Under the pieces are notes generated by a model. That model ran no database searches. It was not told the DNA's origin and was given only the letters and a program-made list of their open reading frames with translations. Below, in pieces: positions 27,189 to 34,137 of a stretch of DNA of 64,000 nucleotides. Position 1 is the first letter of the stretch. Each line of letters starts with the position of its first letter. The position numbers and the translations under genes were made by a program. Source of the DNA: Pseudomonas sp. dw_612 (GTDB taxonomy: Bacteria > Pseudomonadota > Gammaproteobacteria > Pseudomonadales > Pseudomonadaceae); contig NZ_JAAVVC010000028.1 in assembly GCF_018449725.1 (NCBI RefSeq), positions 1 to 64,000 on the forward strand, written 5' to 3'.

Positions 27189-27256
27189 TGGGTTAGCTTT
27201 GCAGGAATGGCTTCACCACCGACAGCATGTGACTTCTATAGCAAAAGACACAAGCC

Positions 27257-27314
27257 AATAAAAAACCCCTGAGCAGTCTCAGCGCCTTAGCGCATCAACC
27301 GACAGGGGCCGTGT
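27257..27314 (-). terminator. Possible minus-strand terminator or small structured RNA
   Basis: On the minus strand CCCCTG...CAGGGG arms enclose a small GCGC-TAAG-GCGC hairpin and are followed by TTTTTT. It could end a minus-strand transcript. No gene is seen on either side between the island end (27193) and the leader RNA near 27599. Confidence 0.4.
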
Positions 27315-27441
27315 TGACGGCGATTATATGGGGTGTGGACATCTCGGCAACTGCCGGTTGGTCCGATGCAACCGTCAAGGCAAACTTGACAGTTCGAATT
27401 GGCTACAGGCTTTAGACTCAGGCGCAAGTAGCTTTTCTAAA

Positions 27442-27488
27442 TTTCTTGGGTAGTTTCTTGGACGGTTCTTGGGTAGTTTCTTGGGCAG
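27442..27488. repeat. Four tandem TTTCTTGGGTAG-like repeats
   Basis: Units TTTCTTGGGTAG, TTTCTTGGACGG, TTCTTGGGTAG and TTTCTTGGGCAG follow one another with 12/12/11/12-bp lengths. They lie 250 bp outside the right island boundary, in a stretch without genes. They may be recombinase arm sites of another lost element or a protein-binding array. Confidence 0.6.
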
Positions 27489-27598
27489 TCAGCGGCCATT
27501 GCCGCTCTGATTGTCGCCATTGCCATTCACCCAATATCCGAGGTTGCAGGAGATCCGCCTGCACGATACCCTTCCGCCGTCGCTGCCAATTCAGCGAC

Positions 27599-27777
27599 CG
27601 GGCTTGGTAACCCGAGAGTTGAGCGCAACAGCGCCCCCATCAAATTGCAGGCGTTTTTTTATGTCTGCAATTTTGAGTTATGGCGGCTGTGCGTGGGACG
27701 TCTTCGGGCGTGCCGGATTCCTTGACTCCCGGTTTACCAACCTGCGCACAGCTGCCACCCATTCGCTTGGTAACGAA
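27599..27777 (+). ncRNA. Structured leader RNA, copy A
   Basis: A 17-bp stem (27681-27697 with 27741-27757, three G-U pairs) encloses a 5-bp hairpin with a UUCG loop (27698-27711) and a second helix GCCGG/CCGGT (27712-27716 with 27729-27733). The strand TTACCAA (27734-27740) directly precedes the closing arm. Two flanking hairpins, at 27599-27614 and 27762-27777, both carry the loop CTTGGTAA, complementary to that strand. An extra inverted repeat AAATTGCAG/CTGCAATTT (27642-27673) lies between. A second copy with compensatory changes is at 51916-52112. It precedes a 31-codon ORF and a DUF3077-type gene. Function is unknown; cis-regulation is the simplest guess. Confidence 0.7.
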
Positions 27778-27809
27778 AAAGTGGCAGTTCCACGTCAAGG
27801 AGCTAGACC

Positions 27810-27905
27810 ATGCGCAATAGAAATCCGTACAAAACTCGTTTCATCCCTCTACGCGATTTTGAATCGCGGTCCCATCGCACCTCTATCACTGGAGGTGGCA
27901 AATGA
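27810..27905 (+). CDS. 31-codon upstream ORF coupled to DUF3077-type gene
   Basis: ATG at 27810 is preceded by AAGGAG at good spacing. The peptide (31 aa) begins MRNRNPYKTRFIPLRDFESR and ends TGGGK, with many basic residues. Its TGA overlaps the ATG of the next gene (ATGA), and the next gene's GGAGG lies within its last codons. This is a classic translational-coupling layout. It could be a leader peptide or a functional micro-protein. Confidence 0.55.
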   Translation: MRNRNPYKTRFIPLRDFESRSHRTSITGGGK

Positions 27906-28195
27906 CCGATCCATCAGAGCTGAAAACCATCGGCTTGACGCCTGCCATCTACTGTTCAGATCACGCGGCGTTCCACGTCACTCGCGGTGTGCCGCTCGGC
28001 GATGCGCTAGCCATGGCTTCCGACTTTCTGTTCCTCGCCAAAGCCCTGTCCAAGGATGCTGCCTACGACAGAGAAAGCGATCGACACGCCTGGGCGGCTC
28101 ATTATTTGACCGCGCTGAGTAAGGCGTTGGTTGATGATGCGGTGAAAGTGCTGACGCGAGAACCAGCGTCGCGGAAGGAAAAAACCAAAGAATAG
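27902..28195 (+). CDS. DUF3077-type small protein
   Basis: 97-aa protein with helix-rich composition. The segment FHVTRGVPLGDALAMASDFLFLAKALSKDAA followed by ESDRHAWAAHYLTALSKALVDDAVKVL resembles the DUF3077 family of Pseudomonas. No catalytic motif or signal peptide is seen. GGAGG lies 8 nt before the ATG, within the overlapping upstream ORF. The long structured leader upstream suggests regulated expression. Function is unknown. Confidence 0.7.
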   Translation: MTDPSELKTIGLTPAIYCSDHAAFHVTRGVPLGDALAMASDFLFLAKALSKDAAYDRESDRHAWAAHYLTALSKALVDDAVKVLTREPASRKEKTKE

Positions 28196-28213
28196 CGGCG
28201 CCCCGCCATTCAA

Positions 28214-28246
28214 ATTGCAGTTCCTGACAGTGTCAGGAACTGCAAT
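28214..28246. repeat. Perfect 16-bp inverted repeat after DUF3077-type gene
   Basis: Arms ATTGCAGTTCCTGACA (28214-28229) and its exact complement (28231-28246) are separated by one base. It lies 18 bp after the stop codon. No U-run follows, so it may be an mRNA-stabilising hairpin, a terminator of unusual form or a protein site. Its left end repeats CAAATTGCAG, also found in the leader at 27641-27650. Confidence 0.6.
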
Positions 28247-28264
28247 CTAGAAGAATAGAGCTAT

Positions 28265-28414
28265 TTACGTGCTGCTTTGCTCAGCTTCAATTTCATCAAC
28301 GAGCGCATAAACCTCCTCAAACACTGTTTCGGCGGCAACATCAGGGCGTGAATCTCTACGGCTAGCGGCAACGGCCTCAGCTTGTACCTGATCAAGCGCC
28401 TGCTGCGAGCTCAT
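28265..28414 (-). CDS. Hypothetical 49-aa acidic protein
   Basis: Short frame coding MSSQQALDQVQAEAVAASRR and ending VYALVDEIEAEQSST. Composition is helix-forming and acidic. It follows the 90-aa hypothetical gene (28473-28745) on the same strand after 58 bp, so the two may be co-transcribed. The ribosome-binding site is weak and no family is recognised. Confidence 0.4.
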   Translation of the reverse strand: MSSQQALDQVQAEAVAASRRDSRPDVAAETVFEEVYALVDEIEAEQSST

Positions 28415-28472
28415 AATGACGAGGGCAGAGCTGACAAGCAGTCATTGTCAGGAACGGGGTTAATGCGATTTT

Positions 28473-28745
28473 TCATTCAGTCGTCCAATCAAACTCGTCA
28501 TATTCCTCATCGTCCTCGTCCCCCTCCTCAAACACCTCATCCTCAACAGTGTCCTCCTCAGGGGCGACTCCTTCCTGCTTGTTCAGCAGAAATTCCTTAC
28601 GACTCTCAGCAATGGCCCGCCTCAACTCCTCCCCTTTATCAGGGCAGTTGAACATTTGGGCGATGCGATCGATTTTTTTCGCCACGGCTTCCTCCAACGC
28701 ATCGGCTATGCCCCGATAGTGCGCGCTTTCGGGGGTTGTTGCCAA
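28473..28745 (-). CDS. Hypothetical protein with acidic C-terminus
   Basis: Possible 90-aa protein, with a helical N-terminal part (IADALEEAVAKKIDRIAQMFN) and a strongly acidic tail (EEDTVEDEVFEEGDEDDEEYDEFDW). The only early start is a TTG at 28743-28745 with no clear ribosome-binding site; it lies 20 bp after the stop of the sigma-factor partner gene. No family is recognised. The frame looks coding from its amino-acid pattern. Confidence 0.5.
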   Translation of the reverse strand: MATTPESAHYRGIADALEEAVAKKIDRIAQMFNCPDKGEELRRAIAESRKEFLLNKQEGVAPEEDTVEDEVFEEGDEDDEEYDEFDWTTE

Positions 28746-28765
28746 ATTGGCGGAGGGTCTTTGGC

Positions 28766-29386
28766 TCAGTTTTTCTTCAAGGCCTTGAGTCGGGCTGTGA
28801 GGTTTTCGTCAGGAAAACGCTGGTGCAAGGTCTTCAACAGTTCATCGGCGGCTTGGGTTTGACCGGTGTTTTGCAGGCGAATCACTTCGTGTAATTGATC
28901 ATCGAGGGTTTTCACCGGAGCAGCCGCGCGTTTGCTGACCTTGGCTTCGTCAGCCATTCCCGCGTTGATCGATTCGCTCTGAGCGGGCGCGGCGAAATCG
29001 GCCATTGGTGCTGCGGGTGCTGGTGCGGATATCGCGCTGGCGGGGGCGGACAACGAACGCGCAATCGGTGATGGGGCTTCTTTCTTCGCCGCAAAGGATG
29101 ATGTTTTAGGCGCAGGGGCGGAGTCGAACTGTGGCTCTTGTTCCGGAGTTCGCTGTACCAACGTCAACATCAGCGCGACGCCGACGAGGCTGGCAAACGC
29201 CACCTGCCAACGGGGTTTCTGGCAAGCCTGAGCCCAACGCTGCCAAGCACTCGGTTTGCGTACAGGCGTTTCCCGATGTGCAGCGGCCAGGATGAAGGCA
29301 TCAAGATGCGCCGGTGGGCCATCGTTGCTGTGTTCACGATAGTGCTTCAACACTTCGTCTTCTTTTTCAGGACGGGCGTCAGTCAT
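28766..29386 (-). CDS. Single-pass membrane protein, possible anti-sigma factor
   Basis: 206-aa protein. A cytoplasmic N-terminal part of about 55 residues is followed by one transmembrane helix (about 58-78, VAFASLVGVALMLTLV), then an Ala/Pro-rich linker and a C-terminal helical region (VKTLDDQLHEVIRLQNTGQTQAADELLKTLHQRFP). It overlaps the 3' end of an ECF sigma gene by four bases. That layout suggests an anti-sigma role, but no zinc anti-sigma motif (HxxxCxxC) is present. The C-terminal end resembles a TPR-like helix pair. Confidence 0.6.
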   Translation of the reverse strand: MTDARPEKEDEVLKHYREHSNDGPPAHLDAFILAAAHRETPVRKPSAWQRWAQACQKPRWQVAFASLVGVALMLTLVQRTPEQEPQFDSAPAPKTSSFAAKKEAPSPIARSLSAPASAISAPAPAAPMADFAAPAQSESINAGMADEAKVSKRAAAPVKTLDDQLHEVIRLQNTGQTQAADELLKTLHQRFPDENLTARLKALKKN

Positions 29387-29964
29387 GTCAGTACCTCCTC
29401 GGCCAGCAGCCGACGCAGTTTTTGCTGGGCGTAGCGCAAGCGGCTTTTGACGGTTTCCAGCGGTGTGTCGGTGAGGGTGGCGATTTGGGGCAGGTCGAGG
29501 TCGCCGTGGGCGCGCAGCAGGAAGACTTCGCGCTGGTCGGCGGGCAAGGTTTGCAGGGCGGTTTCGAGGCGCTGGGTGTCGCGGCTCAGGCTCAGCAGTT
29601 GCTCGGGGTCGGCGGCGTTGTCGATCACGGCGTGGGCCTGTTCGTCGTAGCTGTCGTGCAAGGGGTTGTGGATGCCATGTTTGCGCCAGTGGTCGATCAG
29701 TCGGTTGCGGGCAATCTGGTAGAGCCAGGTACGAAAATTCGCCCGGCCTTGTGGCTGACTGGTGCTGCGGATCAGGCTCAGCCAGGTGTCCTGATAGACC
29801 TCCTCGGCGAGTTCGGCTTTGCCGCTGAGGCCGAGGAGAAATCGATAAAGACCCTGGCGATGGCGGGCGTACAAGATCTCGAACGCCGGCCCGTCGCCCG
29901 AGCGATAGCGCGCCAACAGCGATTCGTCGCTGCTGGCGTCGGTGCTCAATTCAGGAGCAGTCAT
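29383..29964 (-). CDS. ECF RNA polymerase sigma factor
   Basis: Sigma-70 family ECF factor of 193 aa. Region 2 is at GPAFEILYARHRQGLYRFLLGLSG...AEEVYQDTWLSLIR...FRTWLYQIARNRLIDHWRK and region 4 at ALQTLPADQREVFLLRAHGDLDLPQIATLTDTPLETVKSRLRYAQQKLR. I list the ATG at 29962-29964. A GTG at 29983-29985 gives seven more residues and overlaps the upstream stop as GTGA, so it is an equal alternative. The gene lies between a von Willebrand lipoprotein gene and a membrane-protein gene, forming a three-gene unit. Confidence 0.85.
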   Translation of the reverse strand: MTAPELSTDASSDESLLARYRSGDGPAFEILYARHRQGLYRFLLGLSGKAELAEEVYQDTWLSLIRSTSQPQGRANFRTWLYQIARNRLIDHWRKHGIHNPLHDSYDEQAHAVIDNAADPEQLLSLSRDTQRLETALQTLPADQREVFLLRAHGDLDLPQIATLTDTPLETVKSRLRYAQQKLRRLLAEEVLT

Positions 29965-29981
29965 ATCAGCGATGATCCCTT

Positions 29982-31706
29982 TCACTCGATCCGGTTGGCA
30001 TTGGACACCTGATTCGATGCCGTGGAAGTCCGCAGGCTCTGCGCCAATTCGACCAATTGCACAAACTCCGCGCGCAGGCCGAAGCGGTCATCGCCCCGAG
30101 CGCCACGGGCCAGGGCTTCGGTGTCTTTGAGGCTGAAATCACCGGTGTAGCGGCCGTCCTTCAATTGTTGAGAAAACGCCGCCACGGCTGCCGCAAAGCG
30201 CAGGTCATCACTGGCTTTACTAACAGAACCGCTGCCAATAGGCCGCTCGATCAACCGACTATTCCCACCTTCCGGCGACTGATATCGCACACGCAACATC
30301 GCCATTTCCCCGGATTTACCGGAAGAGACTGACGGAGAAGCACCATACCTCAACGGCTCCAGCCAACCCTTCTCGCCCACAGGGACAATTTCATACAACG
30401 CCGTCACCGTATGCCCTGACCCGATTTCGCCAGCATCCACCTTGTCGTTGTTGAAATCCTCACGCTTCAACGCGCGGTTTTCATACCCCAGCAGACGATA
30501 TTCACTGACCTGCACCGGGTTGAATTCCACTTGCAGCTTCACGTTTTTCGCCACCACATCGAGGGTCGAGCCGAGTTGATCCACCAGCACCTTGCGCGCT
30601 TCACGCAGGTTATCGATGTAGGCGTAGTTGCCGTCGCCGGCGTCGGCCAGTTGTTCCATCAGATGTTCATTGTAGTTATCCACACCAAAACCCAGGGTGG
30701 TCAGGGAAATGCCGGTCTTGCGCTTATCCACCGCCATTTGCTTGAGGCTGTCGAAGTCGCTGATGCCGACGTTGAAGTCACCGTCGGTGGCCAACAGGAT
30801 GCGGTTGATGCCTTTGGGGATAAACGCCTGTTGCGCCATCTGATAAGCGAGTTCGATGCCCGATGCTCCAGCAGTCGAACCGCCCGCCGTCAGTTGGTCG
30901 ATGGCTGTACGAATCTTCGCTTTTTCTCGTCCGGAAGTCGGCTCCAGCACGACGCGGGATTCGCCTGCGTAGACCACCAGCGACACCCGATCCTGTTCGC
31001 GCAATTGATCGACCAGCAATTTCAGGGTGCTTTTGACCAGCGGCAAACCCTCGCGGCGGTCCATCGAACCGGATACATCCACCAGAAACACCAAATTCGC
31101 CGGAGCCAATGACGCCACCGCGCGATCCGAGGCCTTGATGCCGATGCGCAGCAAGCGGGTATGCGGGTTCCACGGCGACGGCGCCAGTTCGGTGGTCACG
31201 CCGAACGGCGAGCCATCGGTGGGCAAGGCGTAATCGTAGGGAAAGTAATTGACCATCTCCTCCAGCCGCACCGCGCCTTCGGGTGGTAAACGCCCTTGAT
31301 TCAACAAGCGCCGGACGTTGGCGTAGGCGCCGGTATCGACGTCCGCGCTGAAGGTCGAAACCGGCGCTTCGGCCACGCTGTGGATCGGGTTGTCCGCCAA
31401 CGCCTGATATTGCTCGCGTTGCTCATCACGATAACCGGGCGGAGCGGATTCAGACATTGGCGCAAAGATAGCGATCGGCGCCGCCCGCACACTGCGCTTG
31501 GCCATCACGGCATCCGCCATCACCGTCGCAGGCTGCACCAACACTTCAGTTTTCAACTCACCTTGGGCCGGTCCCGGTGAAGATGACGGCGGCGCCACGA
31601 CAGCAGAATCAGATTTGGACGAAACGCCACAACCAGCAACGGCCAGCAGCAACCCAATGGCGAAACCATGGGCGGCCGGACGGAGAAAATGCAGAGGGAG
31701 GGACAT
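29982..31706 (-). CDS. von Willebrand factor A lipoprotein (YfbK-like)
   Basis: 574-aa predicted lipoprotein with lipobox LAVAGC (Cys26). An N-terminal vWF_A-associated region (STFSADVDTGAYANVRRLLNQG) is followed by a VWA domain (about 205-380) whose MIDAS motif is DVSGSMD. A C-terminal DUF3520-type region contains DLRFAAAVAAFSQQLKDGRYTGDFSL. This is the YfbK-like family, whose function is not established. It is first in an apparent operon with an ECF sigma factor and a membrane protein, suggesting envelope-stress signalling. The stop overlaps a possible sigma-gene GTG start. Confidence 0.85.
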   Translation of the reverse strand: MSLPLHFLRPAAHGFAIGLLLAVAGCGVSSKSDSAVVAPPSSSPGPAQGELKTEVLVQPATVMADAVMAKRSVRAAPIAIFAPMSESAPPGYRDEQREQYQALADNPIHSVAEAPVSTFSADVDTGAYANVRRLLNQGRLPPEGAVRLEEMVNYFPYDYALPTDGSPFGVTTELAPSPWNPHTRLLRIGIKASDRAVASLAPANLVFLVDVSGSMDRREGLPLVKSTLKLLVDQLREQDRVSLVVYAGESRVVLEPTSGREKAKIRTAIDQLTAGGSTAGASGIELAYQMAQQAFIPKGINRILLATDGDFNVGISDFDSLKQMAVDKRKTGISLTTLGFGVDNYNEHLMEQLADAGDGNYAYIDNLREARKVLVDQLGSTLDVVAKNVKLQVEFNPVQVSEYRLLGYENRALKREDFNNDKVDAGEIGSGHTVTALYEIVPVGEKGWLEPLRYGASPSVSSGKSGEMAMLRVRYQSPEGGNSRLIERPIGSGSVSKASDDLRFAAAVAAFSQQLKDGRYTGDFSLKDTEALARGARGDDRFGLRAEFVQLVELAQSLRTSTASNQVSNANRIE

Positions 31707-31795
31707 GGGGGCTGACCTCAGGAGGAAATTGATCCATTCATCCTCTGAGACGGACAGCCCGCCCGGTTCGGGTTAAACCGCGCTGAAATAAATCT

Positions 31796-32356
31796 TCAGC
31801 GGTGATAACGCCGCACCACGCTGCTGTTGCGCAGCACGTGATCTTTGATCTTTTCCAGCAGTTGCGCGCGGGTCAGGCCGGCCGGCAAGGCGTCCGGGGC
31901 CAGGTCCAGGGCATAAATCTGAATGATGTAGTGGTGCGCGCTGTCGCCGGCGGGCGGGCAAGGGCCGACATAGGTCGTGGTGCCTTTGACGTTGGTGCCG
32001 CCGACGCCTTCGAGGGCGTTTTTCGCGCCGACACCCGCCGGGATCTGGTGGGTGGTCGCCTTGATGCCGTAATGCACCCAGTGATCGACGCCCTGGCCTT
32101 TCGCGCCGTCGGGGTCGTGCATGACGATGGCGTAGCTGAGGGTGCCCGCCGGGCCGGCGTTCCAGTTCAGGGCCGGGGACTGGTTGTGCCCGCCACAATT
32201 GGGCGCATCGCTGGCAGCCGCCGAAGTAAACAATCGATCGTCCGTGACACCGGGGATATTGAGGGTGAAACGCTCCTGGGCCTGCACGGGCAATTGCACG
32301 CAAAGGGCGACTGCAACGGCCGCCAGCCAAGGGTTCAGAGAGGTCAATCGGGTCAT
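31796..32356 (-). CDS. YbhB/YbcL Raf kinase inhibitor-like protein, exported
   Basis: 186-aa PEBP-fold protein. A signal peptide (about 1-27, ending VQA-QERF) is followed by conserved blocks SPALNWNAGPAGTLSYAIVMHDPDG, DHWVHYGI and YVGPCPPAGDSAHHYIIQIYAL. The cellular role of bacterial YbhB-type proteins is unclear. The ATG at 32354-32356 opens on the signal peptide. An in-frame extension of over 200 residues upstream overlaps the oppositely oriented Rieske gene and is rejected. Confidence 0.85.
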   Translation of the reverse strand: MTRLTSLNPWLAAVAVALCVQLPVQAQERFTLNIPGVTDDRLFTSAAASDAPNCGGHNQSPALNWNAGPAGTLSYAIVMHDPDGAKGQGVDHWVHYGIKATTHQIPAGVGAKNALEGVGGTNVKGTTTYVGPCPPAGDSAHHYIIQIYALDLAPDALPAGLTRAQLLEKIKDHVLRNSSVVRRYHR

Positions 32357-32497
32357 TACCGGAGCACCTTGTGCGGGTTGGGCCGTCGTCGGCTGGCAGA
32401 CTATAGCCGGACCGTTCGCGCCGTGGCAGTGGCAATTGAGCTGAACCTCGGGATAAGGGCCAAACTCAATAGATAAACACCTGCCTGGAGAGTGCTC

Positions 32498-34027
32498 ATG
32501 GCACTGCACCGCGTTGCCCGTTTCGCCGACGTGCCGGAAAACCGCGGCCTTGAGGTCCGGATCGCCGACACCAAAATTCTCCTGCTGCGGGTTGGTGATC
32601 AATTGCGCGCCTTTCAGGGCGAATGTCCACACGCCGGGGCGCCGCTGGCCGAGGGGGCGTTGTGTCACGGGCGGTTGATCTGTCCGTGGCACAAGGCGGC
32701 CTATCGAATCGAAGACGGTGCGTTGTGCGAGCCGCCATCCCTGGACGGTCTGAAGCGCTACCCGTTGGAAATGCGCGAAGACGAAGTCTGGGTCGACGAT
32801 CAGCCGATGGTCGATGCGCACACGCCGCCAGCGGACGATGAGCGCACCTTTTTGATCGTCGGCGCCGGAGCCGCAGGCACCGCAGCGGCGGCCGCATTGC
32901 GCGAAAAAGGCTTCGGCGGCCGGATTCAACTGATCGACCGCGAAGCCGACGCCGGCTACGACCGAACGGTGCTGAGCAAATTCGTGATCGCCGGGGAAAT
33001 GCCGCCGGAAGAAGTCCCGCCCCTGCGCGACGAGGCGTTTTATCGCAAACAACGCATAGAACGCATCCGCGGCGAAGTGGCGAGCCTCAACGCGCAGGAC
33101 AAAACCTTAACACTCGCCGACGGACAAACACTGAGCTACGACGCGGCGTTGCTCGCCACTGGCGGCATCCCCAAACCGCTGGAACTGCCCGGCGCTGACT
33201 TGCCACAGGTGTTCCTGCTGCGCTCTAAAGATCAGGCAACGAAGATTCTGGAAGCCGCCAAACCCGGGCAAAAAGTCGTGATCATCGGTGACAGTTTTAT
33301 TGCCTTGGAAGCGGCTTCGTCCCTGCGCCAATTCGGGCTGAAGGTCACGGTGCTGGCCCGGCATGCCGTGCCGTTCGCGGTGCAGTTCGGCGAGGCCGTG
33401 GGCAAGGCGATTCGCGCCCTGCATGAAGCCCATGGCGTGGTCTTTCACACCGAGGGTGAAGCCGCGTCCATCGAGGGAACCGGCAAGGTCGAAGCGGTGC
33501 TCCTGGACAATGGCCAACGTTTACCGGCGGATCTGGTGCTGGTCGGCATTGGCGTCGCCCCAGCCACTGCGGTGTTTGCCGACCTGCCCAAAGAGAAAGA
33601 CCAATCGCTGAAGGTCGACGGCGGGATGCGTTTGGCCGACGGGCTCTGGGCCGTCGGCGATATCGCCACCTTCCCGCTCAACGGCCAGCCGCAACGGATC
33701 GAGCACTGGCGTCTGGCGCAGCAACAGGCGCGGATCGCAGCCTCGAATATGCTCGGCGGCGACGAGCATTATCTCGACGTGCCGTATTTCTGGACCTGGC
33801 ACTTCGGCAAAAACTACGACTACCTGGGCCAGGCCGAGCGTTGGGATGAGGTGGAGTTCAAGGGTGATCCTGACCATCCACCGTTTATCGGGCTGTTCGG
33901 CAAGCATGGGGTGGTGGTGGCCGCAGTGGCCTGCGAAGAAGAGCGGGCGATGGCGATGCTGGCCGAGCGGATGAAACAGCCGCTGCCGGTGGATGAGGCG
34001 TGGCGGCTGGTTCGTGACCTGAGCTGA
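32498..34027 (+). CDS. Rieske [2Fe-2S]/FAD-dependent oxidoreductase
   Basis: 509-aa flavoprotein with an N-terminal Rieske domain (about 1-105; ligands Cys43, His45, Cys62, His65 in CPHAG and CPWHK). It continues into a pyridine-nucleotide-disulfide reductase with FAD motif VGAGAAGTAA (about 121-130), NAD motif VIIGDSFIALEAA and a C-terminal reductase domain. The layout resembles ferredoxin reductases of the AIF/AIFL type. The ATG at 32498 follows GGAG at 7 nt. The substrate is unknown and no oxygenase partner is adjacent. Confidence 0.85.
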   Translation: MALHRVARFADVPENRGLEVRIADTKILLLRVGDQLRAFQGECPHAGAPLAEGALCHGRLICPWHKAAYRIEDGALCEPPSLDGLKRYPLEMREDEVWVDDQPMVDAHTPPADDERTFLIVGAGAAGTAAAAALREKGFGGRIQLIDREADAGYDRTVLSKFVIAGEMPPEEVPPLRDEAFYRKQRIERIRGEVASLNAQDKTLTLADGQTLSYDAALLATGGIPKPLELPGADLPQVFLLRSKDQATKILEAAKPGQKVVIIGDSFIALEAASSLRQFGLKVTVLARHAVPFAVQFGEAVGKAIRALHEAHGVVFHTEGEAASIEGTGKVEAVLLDNGQRLPADLVLVGIGVAPATAVFADLPKEKDQSLKVDGGMRLADGLWAVGDIATFPLNGQPQRIEHWRLAQQQARIAASNMLGGDEHYLDVPYFWTWHFGKNYDYLGQAERWDEVEFKGDPDHPPFIGLFGKHGVVVAAVACEEERAMAMLAERMKQPLPVDEAWRLVRDLS

Positions 34028-34050
34028 ATTTGATTGCTATGCGCCCACCG

Positions 34051-34120
34051 TAGGAGCTGCCGAAGGCTGCGATCTTTTGACCTTCAAGATCAAAAGATCG
34101 CAGCCTTCGGCAGCTCCTAC
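34051..34120. repeat. REP pair, class 3
   Basis: Inverted class 3 pair, nearly perfect, with a loop of only about 15 bp. It lies between the convergent Rieske gene and pgaD. Confidence 0.8.
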
Positions 34121-34137
34121 AGGGAGGTGTGTTTGCG

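Larger units (their letters stand above)
25271..27193. mobile_element. Decayed integrative island at tRNA-Arg
   Basis: The last 6 nt of the tRNA plus downstream sequence (25271-25331) recur perfectly at 27133-27193, 61 bp in all. With one 1-nt gap the match extends a few bases further into the T arm (CGCCTGG-GCACC). This is the direct repeat left by tyrosine-recombinase integration into a tRNA 3' end. The enclosed 1.86 kb is AT-richer than its neighbours, has no integrase, and carries one solid gene (nuclease-like, 25856-26878) and one weak ORF. Short repeats near the right end resemble recombinase arm sites. The island seems to be a remnant unable to excise by itself. Confidence 0.8.

Noticed and set aside
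27511..28122. Plus-strand frame of 203 codons over the leader and DUF3077-type gene
   Set aside because: It crosses the structured RNA and reads the DUF3077-type gene in the wrong frame; no start site supports it.
32357..33052. N-terminal extension of the YbhB-like frame
   Set aside because: It runs antisense to the Rieske reductase gene; the signal peptide marks the true start at 32356.
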